From contig NZ_JARXWF010000003.1 in NCBI RefSeq assembly GCF_029892605.1, forward strand, positions 248,001 to 312,000: 64,000 nucleotides of DNA. Reading direction: 5' to 3'. The notes beneath the pieces are model-generated. The model had not been told where the DNA came from and did not search any database. It worked only from the letters and a program-made list of their open reading frames with translations. Below, piece by piece: positions 27,532 to 36,617 of this stretch. Each line of letters opens with the position of its first letter. The stretch's first letter is position 1. A program made the position numbers and the translations under genes. The stretch is from Parabacteroides sp. PM6-13. Lineage in GTDB: Bacteria; Bacteroidota; Bacteroidia; Bacteroidales; Tannerellaceae.

Positions 27532-28413
27532 ATGATGAAAGTAGGGATTTTTGGTAGCCATTACCTGTTGGAAAAGCAAAGCCTCATAAAGCGCCTATTC
27601 GAAAAATTGCGCCAATTGGAAGCAGATGTCTATGTCGATGAGGGCTTTTTCCTGTTTCTTACCGGAGAAATGCGTTTCACCCCTTCCATAGCCGGCCTCT
27701 TGCCTGAAGAGGGACCGCTGGCGCTGGATGTGGCTCTTAGTATTGGAGGGGACGGTACCTTCCTGCATACCGCCGCCCGTATCCATGCACAAAACATCCC
27801 TATCCTGGGCATCAATACGGGGCGCCTTGGCTTTCTGGCCGATATTGCTGGGAACGATGTGGAAGATACCCTGGATGAACTGTTCAAAAACTACTACCGC
27901 ATTGAAGAACGTACGCTTCTTCAGCTGGTGGCAGGGGAGGAGCTGGCTACCGGCTTTCGTTTTGCCCTGAATGAAGTAGCTGTCTTAAAACGCGACACCT
28001 CTTCCATGATTACCATCCATGCCACCCTGAATGATGAGTTTCTTGCTTCTTATCAGGCGGATGGGCTGGTGGTGGCTACACCGACAGGTTCGACAGCCTA
28101 CTCCATGAGTGTGAACGGCCCTATTATCGTGCCGCAAAGCAATAGCTTTGTGCTTAGCCCCGTCGCTCCTCATTCCCTGAATATGCGTCCCTTGGTTATT
28201 CCCGACTCAACGCTGATAGGCCTGACGGTCGAAAGCCGCAGTGATAGCTTTCTGGTTGCCTTAGACGGACGTTCGGAGGTCTTTCCCGCCGGCGCTTCGT
28301 TGCAGATTGTCAAGGCGGATTATACCATAAAGATCATCAAACGCTACAACCACACCTTCTACCAGACTTTGCGCGAAAAGCTTATGTGGGGGGCCGACTC
28401 ACGGAACAAATAG
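27532..28413 (+). CDS. nadK: NAD kinase
   Basis: ATP-dependent NAD kinase producing NADP, 293 residues. The signature GGDGT is G72-T76 (SIGGDGTFLHTAA), followed by INTGRLGFL and the second conserved block TPTGSTAYSMSVNGP. There are two in-frame ATG codons at 27532 and 27535 with no way to choose between them. Cytoplasmic and normally essential. The gene ends 15 bases inside the convergent regulator gene at 28399. Confidence 0.96.
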   Translation: MMKVGIFGSHYLLEKQSLIKRLFEKLRQLEADVYVDEGFFLFLTGEMRFTPSIAGLLPEEGPLALDVALSIGGDGTFLHTAARIHAQNIPILGINTGRLGFLADIAGNDVEDTLDELFKNYYRIEERTLLQLVAGEELATGFRFALNEVAVLKRDTSSMITIHATLNDEFLASYQADGLVVATPTGSTAYSMSVNGPIIVPQSNSFVLSPVAPHSLNMRPLVIPDSTLIGLTVESRSDSFLVALDGRSEVFPAGASLQIVKADYTIKIIKRYNHTFYQTLREKLMWGADSRNK

Positions 28414-31368
28414 TTTTTCTTTCATAAATTCAGAAGGCGACTTACCATATTCTTTCTGGAAGCAGTTGGAAAAATAGGCGGGAGAAGAAAACCCTGCCTG
28501 AAAAGCTATTTCATTGATGCGCATATCTCCGCTTTGCATCAGTTCGAGGGCTTTCCGGAGACGCGCCATGCGTATCAGGTCGACAGGCGTTAGGTTGGAG
28601 ATCGTTTTTACCTTGCGGTAAAGACTGGAATTACTCATCCCCATCTCCTGTGCTAAGGTCTCTACGTTTAACGCTTCGTTTGTTAAATTCTCTTCGATAT
28701 AGGTGTTGAGCTTCTGCAGAAATATATCGTCTAAAGCCGATAGGTTGCTCAGGTTGAACAGGCGTTCCGTATTTCTTTCAATGATGCGTAAATTCTGTTT
28801 TACCTTTTCGTTGCCTTCATTTTCAAGAAGCATTTTCTCCAACGGCTCTTTGATCAGGTTCAAAGGAGTGCGAATCTCCTCTTTGATAAAGGTGGAATAT
28901 TGCACCTTGGCATGATACAGTTCCTTTTCTTTTTCTTTTTCGAAAAGTTCTTGTTTCTCTTTCTGTCGGGCAATCAGTCGTTTCTGTTTGTGCCGGTAGA
29001 GGGCAATGATGGCTGCAATCACCAGGCCTGTATAGAAAATATAAGCCCAGATCGTAGCCCAGAAAGGCGGGGTGATGGTGATCGGTATGTGTTGCTCATT
29101 GTCCTGCCATAGATTGCTGCTATTCGTTGATTTCACCCGGAAGGTATACTTTCCGGGGGATAATCCGGCAAAGGCAACCTCTCGGGTATTCCCCAGTGTG
29201 ACCCAATCGGTATCTGCCCCATCCAATTTATAGGCATATTGTATCGATTGAGGGGATGTAAAGGATGGCGCAATAAAAGAAATTGTAAAAGCCGAATGGT
29301 TATAGGGCAGTTTGATGGTAGATTGCGCATCCAGGAGATATTGTTTTCCCTCCCGTTCCCTTTCCCTTTCCGGAATGGCGATCTCTTTGATATAAAGAGG
29401 AGCTGTAAAGCTGTCTTCCCGGAAGGTGCGCGGATCAAAAGAGATCATTCCATTTACGGTACCGAGATAAATCGTGCCGTCTTTTGCTTTGTAAGACGAA
29501 GAGTAATTGAACTGCGCCTCATGCAGTCCATCAAAATGAGAATAGGTACGGATGGCGTAGGTCTCCGGGTGGAATCTGACCAATCCGTTTGCTGTGGTGA
29601 TCCAGAAGAGGCCGAAATCATCCTCTACAATTCGGTAGATAACGTTGCTGGGCAAGCCGTCCGATACGGTGAAGTGAGTAAAATCGTCTTCCTCCGGATG
29701 ATACAGGGAAAAGCCATAGGCGGTGGTTATCCAGATACGCTTGTGAGAGTCTTCAAAAACAGAAGTGGTGTTGTCGCTTCCCAGACCTTTCGCTGGAGTT
29801 GCTTCCGATCGATACGCCCGTATTTTATCTTCCGACCGGATATATCGGTAGATGCCGGATGAGGTGGCCACCCACACATCGCCGCGACTGTCTTCCATGA
29901 TCTGCCGGGTCAGAACATGAATGTTTTGCCAGCGGGTAAATCGATCTTTCTGTTGGTCGTACAGAAAGACACCATTAGAGGCGCCTATCAGCCACTCCCC
30001 CCGGCTTGTCTCTTGGAAGCATAAGATAAAGTCACTCGAAAGGCTATTGTGTGTGTTGGCTCGGGTATATCGTTTGACGATTTTCCCGGTAGGAATATGT
30101 AAGAGGTCTATGCCCGTATTGAACGTGCCGATCCATAAGGTGTCGCCTTTGGCATACAATCCGTGGATATTGGTGGCCGATAATTTACGGGTCGCGTGGC
30201 GGAGCGAATAATTCACCATCTCATCCGTTTGCGGATCATAGCGATTGATCCCGTTATCTTCCGTGCCGATCCATAGGTTTCCGTACCGGTCGGGACAGAT
30301 CTCCCGAACAGCATTCCCCAGCATCCCCGGATGGGTCTTCTCGGCCAGGTAATAGCGGAAGGAGGTATTCCGATTGGGCAAATAATTGATTCCTCCGAAA
30401 AATGTACCGGCCCAAATGCCCCCTTCCCGGTCTTTGGTCAGGGAGTAGACCGCATTGTCGGAGATGGTATATTCATTGACCAGCGATTTGCGCAGGTTGA
30501 CTACCGATCTATCTAATATGTTGTAGATATAGATGCCCGATTCGGAGGCAATCCAGTAGGTATTGGCCTGGTCGTGCATGATGAAACGCACATAGATATC
30601 CGGTATAAGGGTCTCTGTTTGGTTTGTTTTGGTGTGGTAAAGTTTGAGCCCCTCCCTGTTTGTTCCGATCAGTATGCCGACATCAGGCACTTCGCAGAGC
30701 TGAAGAATAGTGGTTTGCTTCCGTCTCTCTTCTTCCGTCAGGACAGGATATCTGGCGAATTGCTCTGTTTCCGGTTTGAAAAGGTAAAGCGCATGTGCAT
30801 CGGAAAAGAAAGGCTGGCCTTTGTTCGACATGCCTATTTGGGTCGGATAGAAGCCGGTCTCATCCGGCGTATAGATTTTAAACGTTTGGTTGTTGGGATT
30901 ATACCGGATGATAGTTGCTTCACTCCGAAACCAAAGATTCCCTTCCGCATCCTCTTTTACCATCGAGAAGGTTTGGGAGGAGAGATCGTTCTTGCCCGGA
31001 ATAATCAACGGGTGGAAAGAGTTTGTCTCATAGGTGTAATAGCAAATGCCTCCATTTGTACACACCCAGATCCGGCCTTTGGAATCTTCAAAAAGACAAT
31101 TTGTGCGATCATTTGGCAGCCCTCCGCTTCCGGCTGTTGAGGCATTGAAACGGAAAACGGAAAAAGTATGCCCATCAAAACGATTCAATCCATCCTCCGT
31201 GCCAAACCACATAAATCCCCGGCTATCTTGCATTGAGCAGTACACGGTATTGTGCGAAAGACCATCTTTATTAGTATAATGTCTGAAATAGTAATTGTCT
31301 GCCGCCTTCGCCGTTAAAGGTGCTATTATGCCTGAAAGAAAAATAAAAAACAAGTAGATACTCTTCAT
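28399..31368 (-). CDS. Membrane AraC regulator: HTCS lacking kinase ATPase and receiver
   Basis: 989 residues. Signal peptide, Reg_prop propellers (about 25-640), a Y_Y_Y domain (about 685-760), one span (about 765-785, WAYIFYTGLVIAAIIALY) and a coiled coil, as in an HTCS sensor. Then comes a remnant dimerisation helix, YSTFIKEEIRTPLNLI, where the phospho-acceptor His is replaced by Glu (E830, codon 28879-28881). About 60 residues later the chain passes straight into an AraC DNA-binding domain (about 885-985, NVETLAQEMGMSNSSLYRKV and INEIAFQAGFSSPAYFS). The ATPase domain and receiver are missing, with no frame break. It should act as a one-component transmembrane regulator. Divergent from the GH2 at 31526, its likely target. 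Its end overlaps nadK by 15 bases. Confidence 0.92.
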   Translation of the reverse strand: MKSIYLFFIFLSGIIAPLTAKAADNYYFRHYTNKDGLSHNTVYCSMQDSRGFMWFGTEDGLNRFDGHTFSVFRFNASTAGSGGLPNDRTNCLFEDSKGRIWVCTNGGICYYTYETNSFHPLIIPGKNDLSSQTFSMVKEDAEGNLWFRSEATIIRYNPNNQTFKIYTPDETGFYPTQIGMSNKGQPFFSDAHALYLFKPETEQFARYPVLTEEERRKQTTILQLCEVPDVGILIGTNREGLKLYHTKTNQTETLIPDIYVRFIMHDQANTYWIASESGIYIYNILDRSVVNLRKSLVNEYTISDNAVYSLTKDREGGIWAGTFFGGINYLPNRNTSFRYYLAEKTHPGMLGNAVREICPDRYGNLWIGTEDNGINRYDPQTDEMVNYSLRHATRKLSATNIHGLYAKGDTLWIGTFNTGIDLLHIPTGKIVKRYTRANTHNSLSSDFILCFQETSRGEWLIGASNGVFLYDQQKDRFTRWQNIHVLTRQIMEDSRGDVWVATSSGIYRYIRSEDKIRAYRSEATPAKGLGSDNTTSVFEDSHKRIWITTAYGFSLYHPEEDDFTHFTVSDGLPSNVIYRIVEDDFGLFWITTANGLVRFHPETYAIRTYSHFDGLHEAQFNYSSSYKAKDGTIYLGTVNGMISFDPRTFREDSFTAPLYIKEIAIPEREREREGKQYLLDAQSTIKLPYNHSAFTISFIAPSFTSPQSIQYAYKLDGADTDWVTLGNTREVAFAGLSPGKYTFRVKSTNSSNLWQDNEQHIPITITPPFWATIWAYIFYTGLVIAAIIALYRHKQKRLIARQKEKQELFEKEKEKELYHAKVQYSTFIKEEIRTPLNLIKEPLEKMLLENEGNEKVKQNLRIIERNTERLFNLSNLSALDDIFLQKLNTYIEENLTNEALNVETLAQEMGMSNSSLYRKVKTISNLTPVDLIRMARLRKALELMQSGDMRINEIAFQAGFSSPAYFSNCFQKEYGKSPSEFMKEKLFVP

Positions 31369-31492
31369 AAGAGAAAACGGGCTAATAAGTTCAGAAACAA
31401 AGCTACGAAAATAGTTTTTATATTTTCTGCTTATGCAAGATTAGTGAAATGAATTGACGGATTATTGAAAGTTGTACGTTTTTGACATCGAC

Positions 31493-31500
31493 TATCTTTG
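31493..31500 (+). promoter_or_regulatory. Putative Bacteroidota -7 element for the second GH2 gene
   Basis: TATCTTTG fits TAnnTTTG, 26 bases before the GH2 start; a partial -33 (GTTG at 31471-31474) is 18 bases upstream. Confidence 0.45.
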
Positions 31501-31525
31501 CCCTATCAACTTAAAGAAAAATAGC

Positions 31526-33337
31526 ATGAAACGAAGCGTATTGATTTGTACCGCACTGGCTCTTACGATGGCAGTGCAGGCTCAATGGATTCCTGTTGGG
31601 AATAAAATAAAAACCGATTGGGCAGAGAAAGTAAATCCACAGAATGTATTGCCGGAGTATCCGCGTCCCCAAATGGAACGTGCCGAATGGCAAAGCCTGA
31701 ATGGGTTATGGGAATATGCCATTCAGACGAAGGGGAAAATAGAACCCGCCTCTTTCGATGGAGAGATCCTGGTGCCTTTTGCGATCGAATCGTCGCTGTC
31801 GGGCGTACAGAAAGAGGTAGGTGAGAATAATGAACTTTGGTATAAGCGTGAGTTCAGTGTGCCATCGGCTTGGAAAAATAAAAATATCCTCCTGCATTTC
31901 GGCGCGGTCGACTGGATGGCGGATATCTTCGTGAACGACATTCTGATCGGTTCGCACCAAGGGGGGTATACGCCCTTTTCTTTCGATATCACTCCTTACT
32001 TAAGTGCCAAAACAAAGCATAAACTGGTGGTTCGTGTATGGGACCCCAGCGATAAAGGCTATCAGCCTCGTGGCAAACAGGTGGCTAATCCCAGTGGCAT
32101 CTGGTACACGCCGGTGACGGGTATCTGGCAGACCGTTTGGTTGGAGCCGGTGGCGGCTGATCATATTACCTCCATCAAGGCGATCCCCGATATCGACACC
32201 AATACCTTGTCGGTTACGGTCGGCGCCTCTTCCTGCGATCCGTCTCAGCTTGTCGAAGTACAGTTGATAGAAAAGGGTAAACTGCTTGCTTCTGCCCGGG
32301 GGCTTGCCGGGAAGGAGTTGCGCCTGGGGGTGGATAATCCAACCTTGTGGGATACCGAAAACCCTTATCTCTACGATATGAAGGTATCGCTGGTAAAGAA
32401 TGGCAAAGTGATGGACAGGGTAAACTCCTACACCGCTTTCCGTAAGATTTCTATCAAGCAAGATGCGAATGGCATCATGCGTATGCAATTGAACAATAAG
32501 AACCTCTTCCACTATGGTCCGCTCGACCAAGGATGGTGGCCTGATGGTCTGTATACGGCGCCAACCGACGAGGCATTGCTTTTCGATATCTTGAAAACCA
32601 AAGAGTGGGGCTTTAATATGATCCGTAAGCATGTCAAGGTGGAACCGGCTCGCTGGTATTATCATTGCGACCGCTTGGGTATGCTGGTGTGGCAGGATAT
32701 GCCCAGCGGCGATATGGGCAATCAGTGGCAGGCTCATGTCTATAACGGCGGTACGGACAAAAAGCGCTCCGCTGCATCCATTGCCAACTTCTACCAGGAA
32801 TGGAAAGAGATCATGGATCTTTGCATTTCGAACCCCTCCGTTGTGATCTGGGTACCGTTTAATGAAGCCTGGGGGCAGTTTGATACCGAAAAAGTGACCG
32901 AATGGACAGCCGCTTACGACCCTTCCCGCCTGGTGAACCCGGCAAGCGGTGGCAACCACCGTGCTTGCGGCGATATCCTCGATCTGCATAACTATCCCGG
33001 CCCGCGTATGTTCCTTTCCGACCCGATGCGTGTGAATGTATTGGGCGAATACGGCGGAATTGGTTTGCCCCTGGAGGGACATCTCTGGCAGCCCGACCGC
33101 AACTGGGGTTATATTCAGTTCAAGAATAGCCGGGAGGTAACGGCGGAATATGTCAAATATGCCCGCGAACTGAAAGAGATGATCCAAAGAGGTTTCTCCG
33201 CCGCTGTATATACGCAGACCACCGATGTAGAGGTAGAGGTGAACGGCCTGATGACCTACGACCGCAAAGTGATGAAGATCGACGAGGCAGCGGTGAAACG
33301 TATCAACCAGGAGGTGATACAGGCGTTGTCGGAATAG
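31526..33337 (+). CDS. Secreted glycoside hydrolase family 2
   Basis: GH2 retaining glycosidase, 603 residues from the start at 31526 (MKRSVLICTALALTMAVQAQ is a signal peptide; an ATG at 31472 would precede the promoter element). Jelly-roll domain about 45-215 (LLHFGAVDWMADIFVND), immunoglobulin-like domain to about 305, and TIM barrel. Acid/base E447 in WVPFNEAWGQF and nucleophile E508 in VLGEYGGIGLP are intact. It ends soon after the barrel, shorter than the GH2 at 3236. Its sugar specificity is not evident. Divergent from the kinase-less regulator. Confidence 0.9.
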   Translation: MKRSVLICTALALTMAVQAQWIPVGNKIKTDWAEKVNPQNVLPEYPRPQMERAEWQSLNGLWEYAIQTKGKIEPASFDGEILVPFAIESSLSGVQKEVGENNELWYKREFSVPSAWKNKNILLHFGAVDWMADIFVNDILIGSHQGGYTPFSFDITPYLSAKTKHKLVVRVWDPSDKGYQPRGKQVANPSGIWYTPVTGIWQTVWLEPVAADHITSIKAIPDIDTNTLSVTVGASSCDPSQLVEVQLIEKGKLLASARGLAGKELRLGVDNPTLWDTENPYLYDMKVSLVKNGKVMDRVNSYTAFRKISIKQDANGIMRMQLNNKNLFHYGPLDQGWWPDGLYTAPTDEALLFDILKTKEWGFNMIRKHVKVEPARWYYHCDRLGMLVWQDMPSGDMGNQWQAHVYNGGTDKKRSAASIANFYQEWKEIMDLCISNPSVVIWVPFNEAWGQFDTEKVTEWTAAYDPSRLVNPASGGNHRACGDILDLHNYPGPRMFLSDPMRVNVLGEYGGIGLPLEGHLWQPDRNWGYIQFKNSREVTAEYVKYARELKEMIQRGFSAAVYTQTTDVEVEVNGLMTYDRKVMKIDEAAVKRINQEVIQALSE

Positions 33338-33394
33338 ATAGGTTCGATCAGGATGCCAACATCGTACAACGCTCCTTGGGAATCAAATCGGAGG

Positions 33395-33665
33395 AGAGGG
33401 GAAGGAGAAAGGAGAAGGGAGAGGGGGAAGCGCTGCATAGCAGCGACCTGTATCCAGCCCCGTGCGTGAGCGCGGGGGAATAGATCGTGCAATCAATAGC
33501 GCCGCGTAGCGGTGCTATATGACTGTATTTATGAGGTGTTACATAGCACCGCTACGCGGCGCGTTTTTGTTTATCCCTTTTCCCCGCGCTTCCGCACGGG
33601 GCTGTATACATATCGCTGCTATGCAGCGTTCCCTCACTCCAATTCCTTTCCCCCTTTCTCCTTCC
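33395..33665. repeat. Large imperfect palindrome with nested hairpins
   Basis: Left and right arms pair at several levels: purine tract 33399-33430 with pyrimidine tract 33629-33665; CGCTGCATAGCAGCG (33431-33445) with its exact complement 33614-33628; 33448-33477 with 33582-33611 imperfectly; and a perfect 20-bp pair, 33499-33518 with 33543-33562. The inner and outer cores resemble each other (GCGCYGCRTAGCRG). The inner stem is followed by GTTTTTGTTT and could terminate the GH2 transcript. Confidence 0.85.
33499..33571 (+). terminator. Inner hairpin with T run after the GH2 gene
   Basis: 20-bp perfect stem, 24-base loop, then TTTTTGTTT on the plus strand. It lies 160 bases after the GH2 stop. 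Confidence 0.55.
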
Positions 33666-33914
33666 AATTTTTCAAAATCGGAAGAAACCATTTTGTCAAA
33701 AACGCCCGAGTATTTTTCCGAAAACGGCGGGGTGTTTTGAATTACCCGTAGGGGTAATATATTTTAACATATTTTATTATAAAGGCAACTGTTCCGCCAT
33801 TCCAAATAATCCCTACTGAGATTCCTTCAAATAATCGTTTTTTTACACTTGTTTGTGAGTCAATAAATGACATACAATAGGCTGTTATTGGCTAGTAACC
33901 AGGGATATAGTGCC

Positions 33915-34035
33915 TCCGCACTACCTAGGGACTACCTACGTACTGTCTATGTACTTTTTACATACTTTTTATATAGTTAGTATGTAGGCACTACGGAGAC
34001 ACTACGGAGGCACTACGGAGGCACTCCCTAGGCAC
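33915..34035. repeat. 11-bp periodic array
   Basis: Eleven consecutive 11-base units keep one phase, each beginning with T and mostly TA. The left units end in CTACC (such as TAGGGACTACC), the middle is TATGTACTTTT and TACATACTTTT, and the right units are TACGGAGGCAC, twice exact. Left and right units are roughly complementary, so the array is also an imperfect palindrome centred near 33970. Confidence 0.85.
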
Positions 34036-34303
34036 CCCCTAAATACTATTAAAATGTAAGCTGATCGCTCTGAATACAGCCCGATTTCTCGGTCTATTCC
34101 TAACAAAAAGAGTCTTATTTCGGGAAATTGGTTACTTTTTGATAGTGAGAAAAAGGTGAATTTTAAGCCTCATTTTATCAATTATTAACATATGACCTGA
34201 TTCAAGGTCACTACTTTCGGGTAAATAGGAAAAGTGTGGGCTGGTCGGATACTTTTGGCATATCATTTGTTATATTTATAAATAGAACATCAAAAAGAGA
34301 GAT

Positions 34304-36481
34304 ATGACATTGCAAGAGATAAACAGAGCCTATGACCGCATTGTCGGTTCGTTGGACAATAAAGAGTTGAAAAATGCCTTCGTGTTTTTGCATGGGCTGA
34401 TCTCCGGCATACAGGAGTTTAGCTTTTTGGATAAGCTCAATGAGCTGCAAGAGACCTATTCGTATATGTTGCGATACCGGGCGGAGGGCTTCAAGGATCC
34501 GATGCAAGAGCATATCTATCATAGCTTATTGGCCTCTACCTATAAACTGGCGGATCGGGTGAAACACAAGGCGTTGGCCATTGAGTCGCCCTTGGTGTAT
34601 TACAGCAAAAAGCGCTCTTTACAATTGAACCCTCCGGTCTCTTTCGATAATCTCTATGACATGCTGAAAGGCAGTAGCGAGGTGGTAGGGCAGGAAGAGG
34701 TGTATGAGGCGGCGTTGGTTCGATTGTATGAGAAAATCTGGCTATCGGACTTCCTGACGCTGGAAGATAAAGCGGCTGTTCATGCCATTTTGTCGGATTT
34801 GTCACTGCCTTCGTCTACGGGCTGTCAGGTGGTATCGGCTCTTTTCATGGGACTGCAAATGTCGTTCGATGCGGAAAAGATGGATTTGTTGTTTGATGCC
34901 TGCGAGTCGGCCGACGAAGAGGTGCGTGTGCGGGGATTGATCACCCTATTGCTTACCTTATACACCTATCGCAAACGTATCGACATATATCCGGAGGTGG
35001 GCAACCGCTTGGCTGCGCTGGCAGAGGGAAACCCTGGTTTTACTTCGGCTATCCGCACGATCACCCTGCGTTTTATCCTCTCGCGTGAAACGGAGAAGAT
35101 CACCCGTAAGCTGCAAGAAGAGATCATTCCTGAGATGATCAAATTGAGCTCGAAGGTGGGGAATAAAATCAACCTGAAAGACTTCACCGCCGAACCCATG
35201 AGTGAGGAGATGAATCCCGAGTGGGAAGAGCTGATGGGGGATAGTGCCTTGGGCGATAAGATGCGCGAGTTTGGTGAACTACAGCAGGAGGGGGCCGATG
35301 TGATGCATTCGACCTTTGTGCACCTGAAGAGCTTTCCTTTCTTTCGCGAACTGAATAACTGGTTTCTGCCTTTTATGCCTGAACACTCCTCGTTGCAGAG
35401 TTTCGCGGGAAATGAACAAAAGGGACATGCTATGCTGGATACCCTGGCAATGGCCTCGTTTATGTGTAATTCCGATAAATATTCGCTCTACTTCAGTATG
35501 ATGCAACTGCCTGACCCGCAGCGGCAGATGATGTTCGACCAATTTGGTGGGCAGGCCTCCGAGATGATCCAGCAAGACAAAGAAGAGATGATCACCAACC
35601 GGGGGAAAATAGAAATTGTCACCGGGCAATACATACAAGACCTGTATCGTTTCTATAAATTATATCCGGGCAGAAGGGACTTTGATGATATATTCACCTG
35701 GACGCTCGACTTTCATAACCTGCCGATTTTGCAACCCTATATATCCGATGTCGATAGCCTGACTACGATCGCGGAATACTACCTGCGGAAAGGCTATTAC
35801 GCTGATGCGTTGGTGATCTATAAGCGGTTAACGGAGAAGGATCCCGAAAGCAATATCCTGTTCCAGAAAACAGGCTATTGCCAGCAAATGATGGGGAACC
35901 AGGAAGAGGCGTTGGATGCCTATCTGTTGGCGGATATTCTGCATACGGGCAGCCCCTGGCTGATTCGTCGTATTGCGGGATGCTATCGTGCACTAAAACA
36001 GCCCGAAAAGGCGCTTGCCTACTATCAACGCTGCGAAGCCTTGAAGCCCGATGATCTATCTGTTCAGATGAATATCGGACATTGCCTCCTGGAGATGCGT
36101 CAGTACGATGAGGCGTTGAAATATTACTTCAAAGTGGATTACCTCGACACGAAGGGGCATAAGGCGTGGCGACCGATTGCCTGGTGTTCTTTCCTGACCG
36201 GACGCTATGACCAGGCACTCAATTATTACAAAAAAATTATGGATGCCCAGCCTATTATGCAGGACTACCTGAATGCCGGCCATACGGAGTGGGCCTTGCA
36301 ACATGTGAAAAACGCGTTGGGCTATTACAAGGCGGCTGTCATGATGGAAGGGGGTAATTTCCAAACCTTCTATGATCAGTTTCAGCAGGATATCCCCGAC
36401 CTGCTTATCGCCGGGATTGAAGAAAAAGAGATCCCCCTTATGCTCGACCAGCTGAGGTATATGTTGGAGGAAGCCAATTGA
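34304..36481 (+). CDS. Tetratricopeptide-repeat protein
   Basis: 725 residues, no signal peptide or membrane span, so cytoplasmic. The first 480 residues are mostly helical and not recognised, with an internal segment PMSEEMNPEWEELMGDSALG. From about 495 to 690 there are TPR units, for example YYADALVIYKRLTEKDPESN, EEALDAYLLADIL, EKALAYYQRCEALKPDD and YDEALKYYFKVDYLD. Such repeats mediate protein contacts. No catalytic motif is seen. It stands alone behind the repeat-rich interval. Confidence 0.88.
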   Translation: MTLQEINRAYDRIVGSLDNKELKNAFVFLHGLISGIQEFSFLDKLNELQETYSYMLRYRAEGFKDPMQEHIYHSLLASTYKLADRVKHKALAIESPLVYYSKKRSLQLNPPVSFDNLYDMLKGSSEVVGQEEVYEAALVRLYEKIWLSDFLTLEDKAAVHAILSDLSLPSSTGCQVVSALFMGLQMSFDAEKMDLLFDACESADEEVRVRGLITLLLTLYTYRKRIDIYPEVGNRLAALAEGNPGFTSAIRTITLRFILSRETEKITRKLQEEIIPEMIKLSSKVGNKINLKDFTAEPMSEEMNPEWEELMGDSALGDKMREFGELQQEGADVMHSTFVHLKSFPFFRELNNWFLPFMPEHSSLQSFAGNEQKGHAMLDTLAMASFMCNSDKYSLYFSMMQLPDPQRQMMFDQFGGQASEMIQQDKEEMITNRGKIEIVTGQYIQDLYRFYKLYPGRRDFDDIFTWTLDFHNLPILQPYISDVDSLTTIAEYYLRKGYYADALVIYKRLTEKDPESNILFQKTGYCQQMMGNQEEALDAYLLADILHTGSPWLIRRIAGCYRALKQPEKALAYYQRCEALKPDDLSVQMNIGHCLLEMRQYDEALKYYFKVDYLDTKGHKAWRPIAWCSFLTGRYDQALNYYKKIMDAQPIMQDYLNAGHTEWALQHVKNALGYYKAAVMMEGGNFQTFYDQFQQDIPDLLIAGIEEKEIPLMLDQLRYMLEEAN

Positions 36482-36561
36482 GTAATTGCGCGGAAAAGGT
36501 GAATTAATCACAAAAAGCAATGAAATTCAAGTAAGAAAAGGGCTATATGTCGTTTTTTCTC

Positions 36562-36569
36562 TATATTTG
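36562..36569 (+). promoter_or_regulatory. Putative -7 element for the oxidoreductase operon
   Basis: TATATTTG fits TAnnTTTG, 48 bases before the start at 36618; no -33 TTTG was found. Confidence 0.35.
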
Positions 36570-36617
36570 TGCCTAGAGCTAATGAATTTACTCAAAGGTT
36601 AAACATAAATTATTATC

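Larger units (their letters stand above)
33338..34303. other. Gene-free interval rich in repeats
   Basis: 966 bases without a credible gene. It holds a 270-base imperfect palindrome (33395-33665), an 11-bp periodic array (33915-34035) and a weak sigma-54-like site (34255-34271). The part 33670-33910 has no structure I can support. Confidence 0.7.

Noticed and set aside
32000-33187. 395-residue minus-strand frame
   Set aside because: Shadow of the GH2 gene at 31526, with no recognised domain.
33499-33562. Invertible promoter flanked by inverted repeats
   Set aside because: The loop is only 24 bases and holds no promoter; a T run after the stem makes a terminator a better reading.
33915-34035. 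CRISPR array
   Set aside because: Units are 11 bases with no spacers and no cas genes nearby.
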